Origin: Gavia stellata
Taxonomy: Eukaryota > Chordata > Aves > Gaviiformes > Gaviidae
Direction: 5' to 3'
NCBI RefSeq assembly: GCF_030936135.1
Contig: NC_082618.1
Coordinates: forward strand, 9,397,034 to 9,461,033
DNA: 64,000 nt
Position numbers and translations under genes: made by a program. Under the pieces are notes generated by a model. It did no database searches and was not told where the DNA came from. It saw nothing but the letters and a program-made list of their open reading frames with translations. Below are positions 31,001 through 41,134 of this stretch, in pieces. Each line of letters opens with the position of its first letter. Position 1 is the stretch's first letter.

Positions 31001-34000
31001 CTTGTGACTATAATAAGAATGAGTAACGTAGATAGTATTGCTGGCCAATGCCCTTTTAACATTGCACTGCTTTTTGTGCATGATCACTAGTAGTACAACA
31101 TAAAAAGGGCACTGGACAGACACCACTCAAAGGAAAAAGTAGGTCCGCTATACCAAAAATGCAGTGACAGAAATTAACTAAATTGCTCGAATGAAGTACT
31201 CTCAGCTCATCTGACAGTATCCATTTGTTATAAAATTTTACTAAATGGATGTCCACAAAGTTTCTTTCAGTGCAGACTGCTGAAGGGCATACTGGAAGGC
31301 ACTAGCTCAGTATGTGAAGTCCTGAGCATTAAAGGTTAATGAAATGGTCGTTGTACAGAAGGATACATTTATCACCAGCAACTACCATGTACTGTATTTG
31401 CATTACAGGCCTGACTCGCTGTCTGTTGAAGCTGTTGGAAAGATCTCCAGCCCCTGCTGACTTCAATGAACGCTGGTGTAGCACAGTCTCAGGTGCCTAA
31501 GTCCTAAAATACAGCACCCGGTATTCTTATTTTAATTGTTAATAAGTCAGCTTTACAATCTTTTGCGTAATTAATCTCATCCTAGATTGTAGATGTTATG
31601 GTTCATTCAGCTCTTCTTGTTACTGTACTTTGAGCAATAGTCTCAAATAACCATCAATTACCTGGTATTTTCAGACACATTGTTCTTTTTAAGCTCCTAC
31701 AAATTAGTTTATCCCTGGTTCTGTGAGACTACAATGAAGCTTTCCATGAAATGCATGTCAAAACCTCTGGGGAAATAAGAAGTGTTATTTTATCACACTT
31801 CTGTGGAGAGAGCTGACTTCACAGGAAATCCAGGAAGAAGAAACAATGAGCAGAAGGAAAAGCAAGAGACACAAAGCTGCGATATGCGAGACATAGTTGC
31901 CAATGTACATATTCTGATTAACTTAAAGAATGACAAAGAGAAACATTGCACTTTTGAACGATGTCTGTATACAGGAAATTAATACATTAAATTGTTCGAG
32001 GTGTATTTTCTTAAAAAAAAAAGAAGAAAACGAAACAGGTGAAGATGCAACTGCCTCATGCCACCCAGCAGTGTTAATGGAAGAAGGCAGCCAGGCATAC
32101 CATCTTCCATCTTCTGCTAGAAGAAATTAACAGAAGAATCGAACAGAAAAATGTAGGACTAACAGGGTGAAATCAAAATCAATTTGGTTTAAAATGGATT
32201 ACCCAAAGATTTGGCATAATTAGAATGGGGTGAAAGACCAAGCCATAACCTCAAAATCTTTGGAAGTTGTTACGCACCATCTGTGCAGATAATTGACCCT
32301 AACGAGCTGTCCACCTTGAAATTAATTGTGCAATGATCATTTTGGTCTACTCATAAAGTAGATCATAAGACAGTGACCCATTGCTATCTTGTTCCATTAC
32401 TATATGTAAAAGTCCCTGTTAACTTTAAGGGGGCCAAAATACCTCTCTGCCTATTTACATGTCCTAAAATGAGAATCACTTTAAAGTAAGACTTTCAAAA
32501 AACAGATAAATAAACCACAACATTAAACAAATAAAAAAATATCAACATCTAACCTAGGTATCTCTAAACAGATTTCTAAATTATTATTTCTAAACCAGGC
32601 TTTAAAAAAAATAAAATATTAGTACTAACAAAAGATACAGGGAGATCAAGCTTACACTATGGGCAAGGCTGAGGTTTTGAATTTGAAATTAGAACAACTT
32701 CAGAGCTCTGAAAGAATGTAGTATGTCACTGAATTAAAATACTCTCTATTATTACCACTCTATTCAGTATGACGACTGCAGTTCAGTAGCCAAAGGAGAG
32801 CAAAAATAACCCCACCTTCTCAAAAGCATGGTTTCTTCAAAGAGAAAAACCAAAACACACCATCTTGTTTTTAAAGTGGAGTAAAACTGAGAGCGAGACA
32901 GGATAGTTTGAATTCTCTGATCTTTCAACTAATGCAGGTATTTTGGCATTTATTCGAATTGTTACTTTTTATTTCTTAACAGAAATAGTATTGTAGCTTA
33001 AAATATTCAGTCAGAAGCGTCTTACTGTTATAATGACGTGCAGGTCACTCAATGAGGTGACAAAGGCATGTTAGCGGAACAAGCCCACATTTAGACAACT
33101 TTCAGCCAGTTGTTTCCTTCCAAACAGCAAACACTTTCCCATTGTTCCTAATGCTTTAAGGGAAACATTATGCTGGTGCTGGAGAAAAGTGACTGAAGGA
33201 GCAATAAAGTAAGTAAAAGTAAACTTAAGAAGTTTAAACATGGGGCATTAAGTAGCACACCAATTTTGTGTATTAGAGTCTAGCACTCATTAGGTTAAGG
33301 GACAATGTGGATATACAATATTCCCCACCATGTTCTCCCAGTGTTCCTCCTATTCTTAATTTCTCTCGAATAATCCACTTTGGTGATGTTGCCGTGTACA
33401 GGTAAGAAGTAGGAGACTATTAAAGTAATTTTTATTTATTTCTTAATGAGAACTTGAAACCAAGATTGCCAGAGGAGGAAAAAAACGAAAGACAAATCTA
33501 TTGTATTGTTTGTCTTTGTATTGAATAATGTACTTTTTTCTCCATGAGGACACTTGGGGTTTATCAATTAAGGTACCTAACACTGCTGCTAGGACAGTTA
33601 AAATTACAAAAATTTCTAAGCAAAAACCAAAGGAGTATCATATTTTGGAGAACTATGTCAATACAAGCATTTATGTAAGGACCGAGGAATAGAAATTATA
33701 TTATCTATTAAGCATTTGGATGCATAAAATATTTTTAAAGCATTTTAACTCAAAAGTGTAAACAAGATCACATTATACAGAAACAAAAATGAAGATCAAA
33801 ATTTGAAGGATGCCTCAAGGAACTTGGCTGTTTGAAGAGACAATTTTCCAGTGCCTCTCAGTATGTGAAAGCACAGCATAGCTTTTTTTTTTTTGCCTTT
33901 TTTTTTTTTTCCGCTTTTCCATAAGCGGGGCAGGCAGCAAGGCGGCTATCCCATGAGGTAGCTCACTCTTGCATTCAGGGGCTGGCCCAAAGAGTGCTGA

Positions 34001-35134
34001 GACGAAGTTAAACGCTGTGAAGAACTACGCGAACTCGAATGGCTGAAGGAAAAGCCACCTCTTCCTCAGGACTGGACACAGCCGAGACCCCGCAAAGAAA
34101 GAAGGGCTGAACGGGCCGGTGCCCTCCTCCCGAGCCGCCGGCGGGCGGGCGGCCCGGCCCCCACACGCCCCTCTCCTCAGGGCGAGCGGCCCGGCCCCGC
34201 AGCGCCCACCCGCGGCGAGGCGATGGGGGGGGGGTGGGGGGTGTGTGTGCTCCCGGGCTCCTCTCCCGCTGCCAGCCCCGCGGACCTGCCCCGCTCTACC
34301 GGCCCCGTCCGCCCGGGCAGAGGAGAAGCGGAGTCCGAGGCGCGGCCCCACCGCGGCCCCCGGCGGGAAGCCATCCCGCCTCACCGCCCTGCTCCCCCCC
34401 CGCGCTGCCGGCGCGAATGAAACAGCCCAGCCAGCCCCTCCTCCCCGGACACCCCCGCAAGGAAAATGGCCCAGCCCAGGTGAGAGCTCCACCCTCACCA
34501 CCACCACCCCCCCCGCTGAGAAAAAATGGACTAGTCCGAGAGCGCGCTGCTCTACATCGCGCTCCCCCCCCGCCCCCCCCCCGCGACGGGGAAATGACAC
34601 GGACCGGACCGGTCCCGTCCGACCACGCCCCTCAACGGCCCCGTTTTCCCCGCCACGGAGAGCGATAAACGCGCCCGGGACTACGAGGAACCCGCCCCCC
34701 CCCCCCCCCCCCAGGTGAGGAGGAAATGGCCGGGCCCTGCCCCCGCGCTGAGGGGGTGAATGGAGCGGCACCATCAAGCCCCACCCCGCTCGGGGAGGCG
34801 GGGGGGGGTGGTGGCAGAATGGACCGGCCCGGCCGAACTCGCCTGACCCGAACGGCGGGCGGCGGTCGCCCCGTCGAGGGCCGCGCGGGCTCCGCTCAGG
34901 GCCCGGATGGGGCGCGGGCGCGGCTGGGGGCGCGAGGGGAGAGCGGCCGCTCTCCCCTCGCGCCCCCAGCCGCGCCCGCGCCCCCCTTTCCCTCCCTCAG
35001 GCGGTAGCCCTGTGCCCTCCGAGGCGCTCCCGCCGCCGCCCCGCCACCTCCCGGCCCGGCCGCCCCTCAGCCCGGCCGCCGCCCGCGCCGCCTGGACTCA
35101 CCATGGTCTCGAGCCTGGTAACCGCCGTCTCCAT
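25077..35134 (-). CDS. SKA2: SKA2, spindle and kinetochore-associated protein 2
   Basis: Four minus-strand exons: 35134-35102, 27560-27471, 26687-26511 and 25214-25077, all phase 0. They give a protein of 145 residues (human 121). It begins METAVTRLETM and continues FQKAESDLDYIQHRLEFEI..., matching human SKA2 closely through exon 3 (TDLE). The fourth exon (LPLSEEEQTAAQQ) matches human LSPLTKEEKTAAEQ and then diverges. SKA2 forms helices with SKA1 and SKA3 in the Ska complex, which couples outer kinetochores to microtubules. Exon 4 holds an internal donor (GAG|GTAATT at 25128/25127). Splicing there to two candidate exons at 23.7 and 21.9 kb would replace the last 16 residues by 25 and give 154 residues. 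The 7.5-kb intron 1 hosts two microRNAs. The gene is divergent from PRR11 and shares its promoter island. Confidence 0.93.
29957..30041 (-). ncRNA. MIR301A: miR-301a precursor hairpin
   Basis: On the minus strand the 3' arm at 29969-29991 matches, base for base as I recall it, the vertebrate mature miR-301a-3p, with seed AGTGCAA. The 5' arm at 30007-30028 matches miR-301a-5p (starts GCTCTGACTTTATTGC). A short loop (ACTGTACTTTACAGCTAG region) joins them. It lies in SKA2 intron 1 in the sense direction, as in human, so it would be processed from the SKA2 transcript. The miR-130/301 family acts on targets with TTGCACT sites. Confidence 0.96.
31043..31118 (-). ncRNA. miR-130-family precursor hairpin (130a-like mature arm)
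   Basis: The 3' arm on the minus strand at 31048-31069 is identical, as I recall it, to vertebrate miR-130a-3p (starts CAGTGCAATGTTAAAAGG). The 5' arm (GCCCTTTTTATGTTGTACTA) pairs with it: CCAGTGCCCTTTT opposes AAAAGGGCATTGG. It shares the AGTGCAA seed with miR-301a and lies about 1 kb upstream of it on the same SKA2 intron transcript. In human this intron carries mir-301a and mir-454. I did not find a miR-454 mature sequence here, so this hairpin may be the avian counterpart (miR-130c-like). Confidence 0.92.
31119..33882 (-). other. SKA2 intron 1, no recognised feature
   Basis: AT-rich intronic sequence between the miR-130 hairpin and the T runs near 33.9 kb. Around 31400-31500 there is a weak resemblance to an ancient sauropsid repeat (TGACTTCAATGAACGCTGG), too short to call. 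I see no exon with consistent phase. Confidence 0.6.
33883..33910. repeat. T12-GCC-T13 tract
   Basis: Two T runs separated by GCC, in SKA2 intron 1 just before the CpG island begins. Confidence 0.85.
34225..34241 (+). repeat. G10-T-G6 run
   Basis: G-run array inside the island, followed by a short GT repeat. Four or more G-tracts in close succession could form a G-quadruplex on the plus strand. Confidence 0.8.
34695..34712. repeat. C18 homopolymer
   Basis: An uninterrupted run of C on the plus strand, hence G on the SKA2-sense strand, followed directly by AGGTGAGG. It is a candidate G-quadruplex/i-motif site and is also prone to sequencing error, so the run length is uncertain. Confidence 0.85.
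34909..34984. repeat. 76-bp perfect palindrome
   Basis: Two 38-base arms are exact reverse complements with no spacer. The centre is GCGGCCGC at 34943-34950. The arms run from GGGGCGCGGGCGCGG at the left to its complement ending in CCCC at the right. Identity stops abruptly outside 34909 and 34984. The palindrome lies in SKA2 intron 1 about 120 bases from the exon 1 donor. It could be a genuine inverted duplication or a fold-back assembly artefact. Confidence 0.95.
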
Positions 35135-35215
35135 GTTGAATAGTTGACATTCCTCAGGCGGCGGCGGGGAGATACCCACCCCCCGCTCCGCAGGATGGGA
35201 GAGTCGGCAGTCCCC

Positions 35216-35798
35216 ATTGGGCAGCTGTCACTCGCCGCTCGTCTCCCATTGGCTCGCCGCTGACAGAGGGCGCTCGCTATTGGGTCGGGAAGAATGTAAA
35301 CCCTCTCCGAGGTAGGGGGGAGCCCATTGGTTGGTAGAAAAGCTGCAGCCAGCGATTGGCTGGGTGGGGGGGCGCCGCGAGCCGCTATTGGTCCAGAGTG
35401 GAATCTAGCGGTGATTGGCTGGAGTAGGGAATGCAGCGCTGCAATTGGCGGGAAGGGGAGCGGTCGATTAGCTGTGGTCCGTCTCCGGCGGGGCGGGGGA
35501 GCGCTGGTCACCTCCTCCGGTTCCCTCCGGCGGGCCGGTGCTCCCTCACCTTTCAACTCGATTGGCCTTTCCCAGCGGAGCGGTGTCCCATAGCTGATTG
35601 GCGGGGCTGAAAAACCTTTATCCAATGGCGGGGCGGATCTCCTCAGTGCGCCCCAGGATGGGGCGGAGCAGCCCCAGCCCCGCGATTGGCCCTTCGCCGC
35701 TCCCGTCGAGCTCGGGCCCGCGTCCGTCCAGCGGCCAATCAGCGGGCGGCTAGCACGGGCTGCGGGCGGGGGAGGGCAGAGAGCGGCGCTCCCATTGG
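35216..35798. promoter_or_regulatory. Array of fourteen CCAAT boxes between SKA2 and PRR11
   Basis: ATTGG (CCAAT on the minus strand) starts at 35216, 35248, 35279, 35326, 35355, 35387, 35414, 35444, 35561, 35597, 35685 and 35794. CCAAT on the plus strand starts at 35622 and 35735. The first eight have start-to-start spacing of 32, 31, 47, 29, 32, 27 and 30 bases, close to three helical turns. Most flanks fit the NF-Y preference (ATTGGCT, ATTGGCG, ATTGGTT). The box at 35444 overlaps an E2F-like TTGGCGGGAA. The inference is a bidirectional promoter driven by NF-Y, as is known for the human gene pair. Confidence 0.9.
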
Positions 35799-35820
35799 CT
35801 GCGCGCGGCGCGGGGAGCGG

Positions 35821-35826
35821 TTTGAA
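35821..35826 (+). promoter_or_regulatory. PRR11: CHR element (TTTGAA) of the PRR11 promoter
   Basis: TTTGAA lies 22 bases to the right of the last ATTGG box (35794-35798), with a GC-rich GGGGAGCGG stretch just before it in the CDE position. CHR elements bind the MuvB core of DREAM and B-MYB/FOXM1 complexes and restrict expression to G2/M. A consensus donor (GGAG|GTGAGT) at 35850/35851 probably ends a short non-coding first exon of PRR11. Confidence 0.6.
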
Positions 35827-36443
35827 TCGGCGGCGGCGGCGGGCGGGGAGGTGAGTGGCGGCTGAGGGGGCGCTGAGGGGCGGGCGGGGGGACAAGGCGG
35901 CTCCGTGTCCTCGGTCACCCGTGACACCCCACCGCCTGCCACCCCCGCCTCAGGTGGGGCGGTTGTGTGTGAGGAACCGGCCGCTCCCCGGTGCGGGCTC
36001 CGCAGATGAGCGGGGCTGGCCCCGCGCAGGAGCGGGGAGGCTGCCTGGGCGCTGTGGGGGTCGGGGAGGCCCGGGGCCCTCTTTCTGTGGTTTTCCTATG
36101 TCTTTTGCCGACGTTCCCCACAAACGTAATTTTCCCAAAACGCAACATTTGTCACTTGAGGATAGAGAAAAGCTGTCAGCCAAAGCCCATATAATATGGT
36201 ACTCTTTCCCTGGTTCGCTCCTCTCGTGTACAAACACATCCCAGTGGATCACAGGAACTTAGGAGAAGGATGCATTTTTTATCAGTTGTATGTGGTGCTT
36301 CTAGCAAGACACCTGTGAATAACTTTTGAGTGGATTTTTGAGGTGCAGTCCGTGTTCTTCCCTACCTATCTGGCGATAGCTCTGTCGCCGCGTGAAAGTG
36401 GATATTTTTCTATACATTAATTTTAAATCTGTCTTTAACAGTA

Positions 36444-39400
36444 ATGGCAAAGTATAAGAAACGCCGACGAAAACAGAGAGCCAGAGCAAAATTCTTACTG
36501 GAAAAAAAAGGAGGTGCTGGTAACCCCCAGGGCTCGGGTTGCCCTTCTCCACGGTAAGAGGCTCAGTTGGAACTTTTCCTTTTAACTCAATTTCTGGGTC
36601 CACTGTTTGCTCCTGACGGTTTGTGCAACTGAGGTAATGGAATTGTGTTTGGAGCCTATCTGCATCCTGGCATGGATGCAGCGGAATTGTTTCATCTTGT
36701 GTATCTTCTAGTATTCTTATCTTTTGTTAACTTTAACATGCAGGAAAAGCAATTTGGATAAAAATGTATTCCAAATATGAATATTTTTTTCCCCCTTTCT
36801 CAAAGTGTATCTTGGTCTTTCCTGGTCTCTGTGCTCATGTTGACACTGTTGTCACCTGCTCTTGCTGGTACTTAACATTTCCAGATAATTGGTGACAGTT
36901 AACCTTTTTAAAGGCTGAAATTATAGACATAATTATGACCTCATTCTGAAATGTTCTGTCCCAGGTCAACAGGAGATCTTCCTCTGAACACGTCATCTGT
37001 CCCGAGCCATCTGTCCTCACTCTGGTCATTAGCCTTGCCCAGTGTAAAAAGTGTAGTAAAACCCTTTACAACAACAGCATCATTTTTGTATTGTTGGTGC
37101 CAGAACACGGTTGCACAGGTATGTTTTCTGCTTCTCTATTTTTGCCAATGTGTGAGGTTGTTCTTAGCGCTCAGACACAGGATATACAGTCAGATTTGAG
37201 AACTAAGCTGTAATTTAGTTACATCTATTGAAATAGCTAAAGTATATTCTGTGTTTACTGTTGAAGCAATAAGTATGAGAAGGGTGTCAAGGCCAATGTG
37301 GGCATTAAATGCATACGTGAAATTGTAGGGTTTTTTATTGCAGTATCAGGAGGATTTGCAGTGACAGAGGGTGCAGTGTTTCTTTCATAGCAGAAATGAT
37401 TGTGTGAATTTTTCAGGTCAAATGTGAATTCTACTTTAGAATTCGTAGATAAACTTTTTTTGGAGAAAGTCACTCCTTGGGTTCCTGCCATGGAAACATT
37501 TGGTGAAATTTTGTATCTTTGTGTTGTGCCTTTCCATTGACTATGATGAGAAGACCTTGCAATAGAACTTTCAGTAGTAATCATAGCCCTGCCTCTGGAA
37601 ACATATCTTGGTGAAAACGCTTATCTGGTTTCTTTTTATGCTTAGAGTTTTAAGGTGGTTAAAGACACCGTATTTCCATCACAAATCTACTTAAGGGAGC
37701 TAAATACCTTCAGAGAGCAGCTGGAAAAGTTGGAAACTGAATTTTCCAGACTACAAGGAACACTCCAGGTCAGTCTCAATCCCAGTGAAGCAGGGTAATG
37801 TTTGCTTGTGTAAGCATGTAAGGAACTGCGGTCAGTGCAGATAAACTGAAATCTTAAGAGCTTCTCATTGGGCAGTGTTTCACCTCTTCTTTGCATTCAA
37901 CATTACTAAACTGTGGTTACTTCATAGCTAGAGGGAACTGGTTTGCTGGCGAGCCTCCTAAGAGGCCTTTTATGTCTTTCTGGATCAACTGAAGCCAGAA
38001 CCTTTGTCTTCTAAAAGTCCATCTACTTTTGCCAGTGGATTTAATATTCTCTTATTTACTTGTATTATTTTCAGATGAATGGAATTGCAGCCTTCTCTTC
38101 AGAAAATTCTCTTTGTCAAATGTGTAACAAACCAGTTCTGGGTGCTCCTGGACAAATGCAGATGGGCCCGCCATCATTAGTATCCAGGCCTTCCGCAATG
38201 CAGCCGCAGCCTGTATCTGCGCCCCCTCCTCCTCCACCGCCACCACCACTCCCGCCACCAAAACTGCCTCCAGCACCTCTCCTCCTCAAACGGGGCAACG
38301 GCTCTAAAGCACTTCTGGTAGGGAGTAAGAAGGTTCCTCTGTTTCTTCGCTTATGGCTGGGTTCTTCAGGCCTGGTTTCATCAGGAACGTGTGTCTTTTG
38401 TGAAAGCTCAGTCACTTGCCGATCCTAATTTCCCTTCCAAACGCCTTTGTTTTCAGGCACCATCACTGAAAAAAGATGAGCCAATGCAGATCACTCTCAA
38501 AGATCTCCTGAATGTTAAACTGAAGAAGACGGACAGCAACCGGAGAATGGACAAGGTAAACTGGAGGGCACATGGATGAATGGATGATTGTGTATTGGGG
38601 CAAACTGCATGCTGGAACTGGTGTATTTCCTGCAATGCTTGTCTTAGCCCCTCATAGAATATTTTCAAGAAACTAATTCTTCCAAAAACCCAGTGATCAG
38701 CTTTACGTAATCCTTCTAATTCTGCATGTGGGCATTTGAAGTGAAGAAATTGTCTAACTCCTGTCCTGCATGCCAGCTGAGATTGTCCTAATTTCAGAGA
38801 AAGCATGGAGCTTTCATGTAGCTTTACGTCTGTGTTATCAACAGATTTTGCCCAGCTGAAATCTTGTTTGTGGAAGTTTTTTTTAGTAAATCTATTTTTG
38901 TCCAAGGCACATTAAAATCTTAATGATTCGAAAAAGCATAAAAGCTATGGACCACAGAAGTCTTTCTGAGTATAAATATTAAAAAGATTTAAGATCAGTG
39001 AGGCCTTCTAAAGTTTTATTTGTGGTAACATTTCTTTTCTCGCTTTAGGCAGACTCGCCAGTGAAGACACGCAGGGCATTAATTACAGTCTCAGATCTAC
39101 AGAGTGTTAGTCTGAGACCTAAATCCAAGCCATCAGCTCACATTACAAACTCCTTAATGTAAGACGCTTTCTTCCTTTCTTTGATATTAGATTTTTCTGT
39201 TCTAAACAGTGATTAACGTTGTTTACAGAGTGGAAAATATTTTAACAATCTGTTTTGTTCTTTCAGTACCCCTCCTAAAAATCAGTTAGATCTTCGAAAA
39301 CATCTGAAGAAAGTCAATATACAAAGGTAAGTTCCTTTCTATTCTCTAGTTTTGTTTTTCTAGAAAAAAATAGATAACTAATCATAATTCCCCTTGTTCC

Positions 39401-40067
39401 CAATCTTTTCAGAAGTCCCGGTGGCACTCCGCTAAATAGTAAAGAAAACATTGAATGTGGGTCTGGGTTGACACCAATAATGACACAGGCACTGCGGCGC
39501 AAATTTCAGGCAAGTCATGATGTGTCTCTCTTTTTGGAACGATAAACTGGCTTTAAAATCCACAGAATTTCATACTCTTTTTTTTTCCCTACAGTGCAGT
39601 GCCGTTGGTATGTATTACATGAGTTACATTCTCTCTATAATCCTCGTCCAAAAGCGCTAAGTAGCCACAAATAAGGGCGCTTGTTTTACTGATTCCCATT
39701 TTAATGGTAAGGAAACTGCAGAATGGAAATGCCACCACCCGTCTTTCAGCAGGTTATTTGACAATGCTAAGAGGAAAAGTTGCTTTTTTGATGGCGGTTC
39801 TAGTGCCTCAATGCGACCTCTGACATCTTAGTTCCAGTTTGCAGGAGAGCAAAATCTGAGGGTTAATAATGTCTTTTATTTTTTGCTGTGTCTGTTTTCT
39901 TTTATGGGTGCCAGTTAAGAATTACATTGTGTTTTATCTGAGGCATAATTAGCACTATGTTCATCTTCCAAGATCTGACCCTTTTCTTATTTTGACAGAT
40001 GGCTCATCCAAAGAGTCCCTCGCCAGCCCGGTTAAGTGCGGCACACAGCTTTGATGAACAAAAATAG
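36444..40067 (+). CDS. PRR11: PRR11, proline-rich protein 11
   Basis: Nine coding exons: 36444-36553, 36965-37118, 37646-37768, 38075-38317, 38457-38555, 39049-39158, 39267-39326, 39413-39509 and 39999-40067, giving 354 residues (human 360). The ATG lies two bases inside an exon that opens after a CAG acceptor at 36441. Features: basic start [16 protein letters not shown]; a WCQN segment; a CQMC cysteine pair; a proline run (nine P, then LPPPKLPP) in the fourth coding exon; conserved [17 protein letters not shown] and SPGGTPL; a KEN box at 39441-39449; and the end HSFDEQK. PRR11 is a cell-cycle gene peaking in late S to G2/M, linked to mitotic progression and to cortical actin. The intron after 39509 uses a GC donor (CAG|GCAAGT). 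The gene shares its promoter with SKA2. Confidence 0.95.
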
Positions 40068-40481
40068 GTTTATGGAACAACGTGGGTTTCGTTTGTGGTC
40101 AGGAAGCCACTCGAATCCCACTTTAATCTCACTCGGGCATATGTATTTGTAAGTAAATCTAGTGTGTACGAGAACGGGGCATTATGAAACCCCATTAGCA
40201 GATTTCTGCTTTTTAAAGTCAGCATCTTTCTCATGTGTGTCAATCTGGTTGCATCTTCTCTGTCAATGGAAAAAAACCCAATGACGTTTCCCAAGTCTTC
40301 TGCTACCTGGCTGCTGCTGAAGTGGGGACTATTATGTTCCAAGCACTGGTGCTCCTTGTAATACAAATATGTGTGTATTTGCTACAATTCAGTATTGTTT
40401 TTACTTTTTTTTTTAACAAAAAAGATCTTGACGGCAATCCTACAGGCTCAAAGAAACGCAGCGGTTGAGCACTCTAAGGTT

Positions 40482-40487
40482 ATTAAA
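40482..40487 (+). terminator. PRR11: Possible PRR11 poly(A) signal ATTAAA
   Basis: ATTAAA lies about 415 bases after the PRR11 stop codon. It is the variant hexamer, and the downstream sequence is moderately G/T-rich. No AATAAA was seen closer to the stop. Confidence 0.45.
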
Positions 40488-40619
40488 GTGCAAGGCTGCA
40501 AGTTTCCACGAACAATTCAATTACGTGGGTAAGAACGTATGAAGCACTGGCAGCAGGTACCGCTTTTGGCTGGTGTCACATCACCTAGCAGGTTAAAAGC
40601 CTGCACTGCTTAAAGACAC

Positions 40620-41134
40620 GTAGCCGAAAGCCTCCTCGAGTTTGCGGCCAAGTCGACCCAGAGCTGCAGCAGTGGACAGGCGCTGCGCCTGTGCCGTGGC
40701 TCCCGGTCTGGACAAGGGCCTGCTTTCACCAGCCGCTGAAGCCGCTTTCCAGCGAGATGAGGGTAGAGCGTGACTTCTCGTGGCACGGCAGTGACCCGGC
40801 ATCCTGGCGTCGCCTGTCGGAGCACGATCCCCCCAGCCTGCCCCGTGCCGTCTGGGGGAACCGCGGCACCGCAGCACTGAACACCTGGCCTCTGCGGGGA
40901 CGCGGGATTCCCACGACTGAGGACGTGCTGTCTCATACTCCGCTACTGCGCTGTCCCGTTGCTCCCGGCCCATGGCAACGCGCTGCCGCGGTGCGTCTCT
41001 GGCGGCCCCCGAGGCCGCAGCGATGACTCCCGCTGCGCTCACCCGAAGCCGGCTCCCCCGAGGCGGGACCGCGCATGCGCGGGGGCCCGGGCGCCGCCGC
41101 TTCCGGGCGGGCGCGGGGCCGGCGGAGCGGGGCC
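40620..41134 (+). promoter_or_regulatory. SMG8: SMG8 promoter and 5' UTR
   Basis: GC content climbs from about 40620 into the SMG8 first exon, forming a CpG island that continues through about 42450. Only about 0.65 kb separates the likely PRR11 poly(A) signal from the SMG8 start codon. An in-frame upstream ATG lies at 41075. No TATA box was seen. Open frames on the minus strand here look compositional. Confidence 0.7.

Larger units (their letters stand above)
34090..36070. promoter_or_regulatory. Shared SKA2/PRR11 CpG island
   Basis: A block of about 2 kb with very high GC and CpG density, from SKA2 intron 1 across the SKA2 start (35134) to PRR11 intron 1. The two genes diverge from it, with probable start sites near 35160 (SKA2, minus) and near 35840 (PRR11, plus). 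It holds the CCAAT array, the CHR element, the palindrome and long C/G runs, each listed separately. Human SKA2 and PRR11 are known to share an NF-Y-dependent bidirectional promoter. The long open frames on both strands here appear to be compositional. Confidence 0.9.

Noticed and set aside
31400-31500. Possible ancient sauropsid interspersed repeat (TGACTTCAATGAACGCTGG region)
   Set aside because: The resemblance is short and rests on a common motif. Boundaries cannot be set by eye.
34025-35895. Long open frames on both strands across the SKA2/PRR11 island (for example 34025-34777 minus and 35098-35895 minus)
   Set aside because: All are Pro/Arg/Gly/Ala-rich. They overlap the CpG island, homopolymer runs and promoter boxes, and they fit no known protein. 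High GC removes stop codons.
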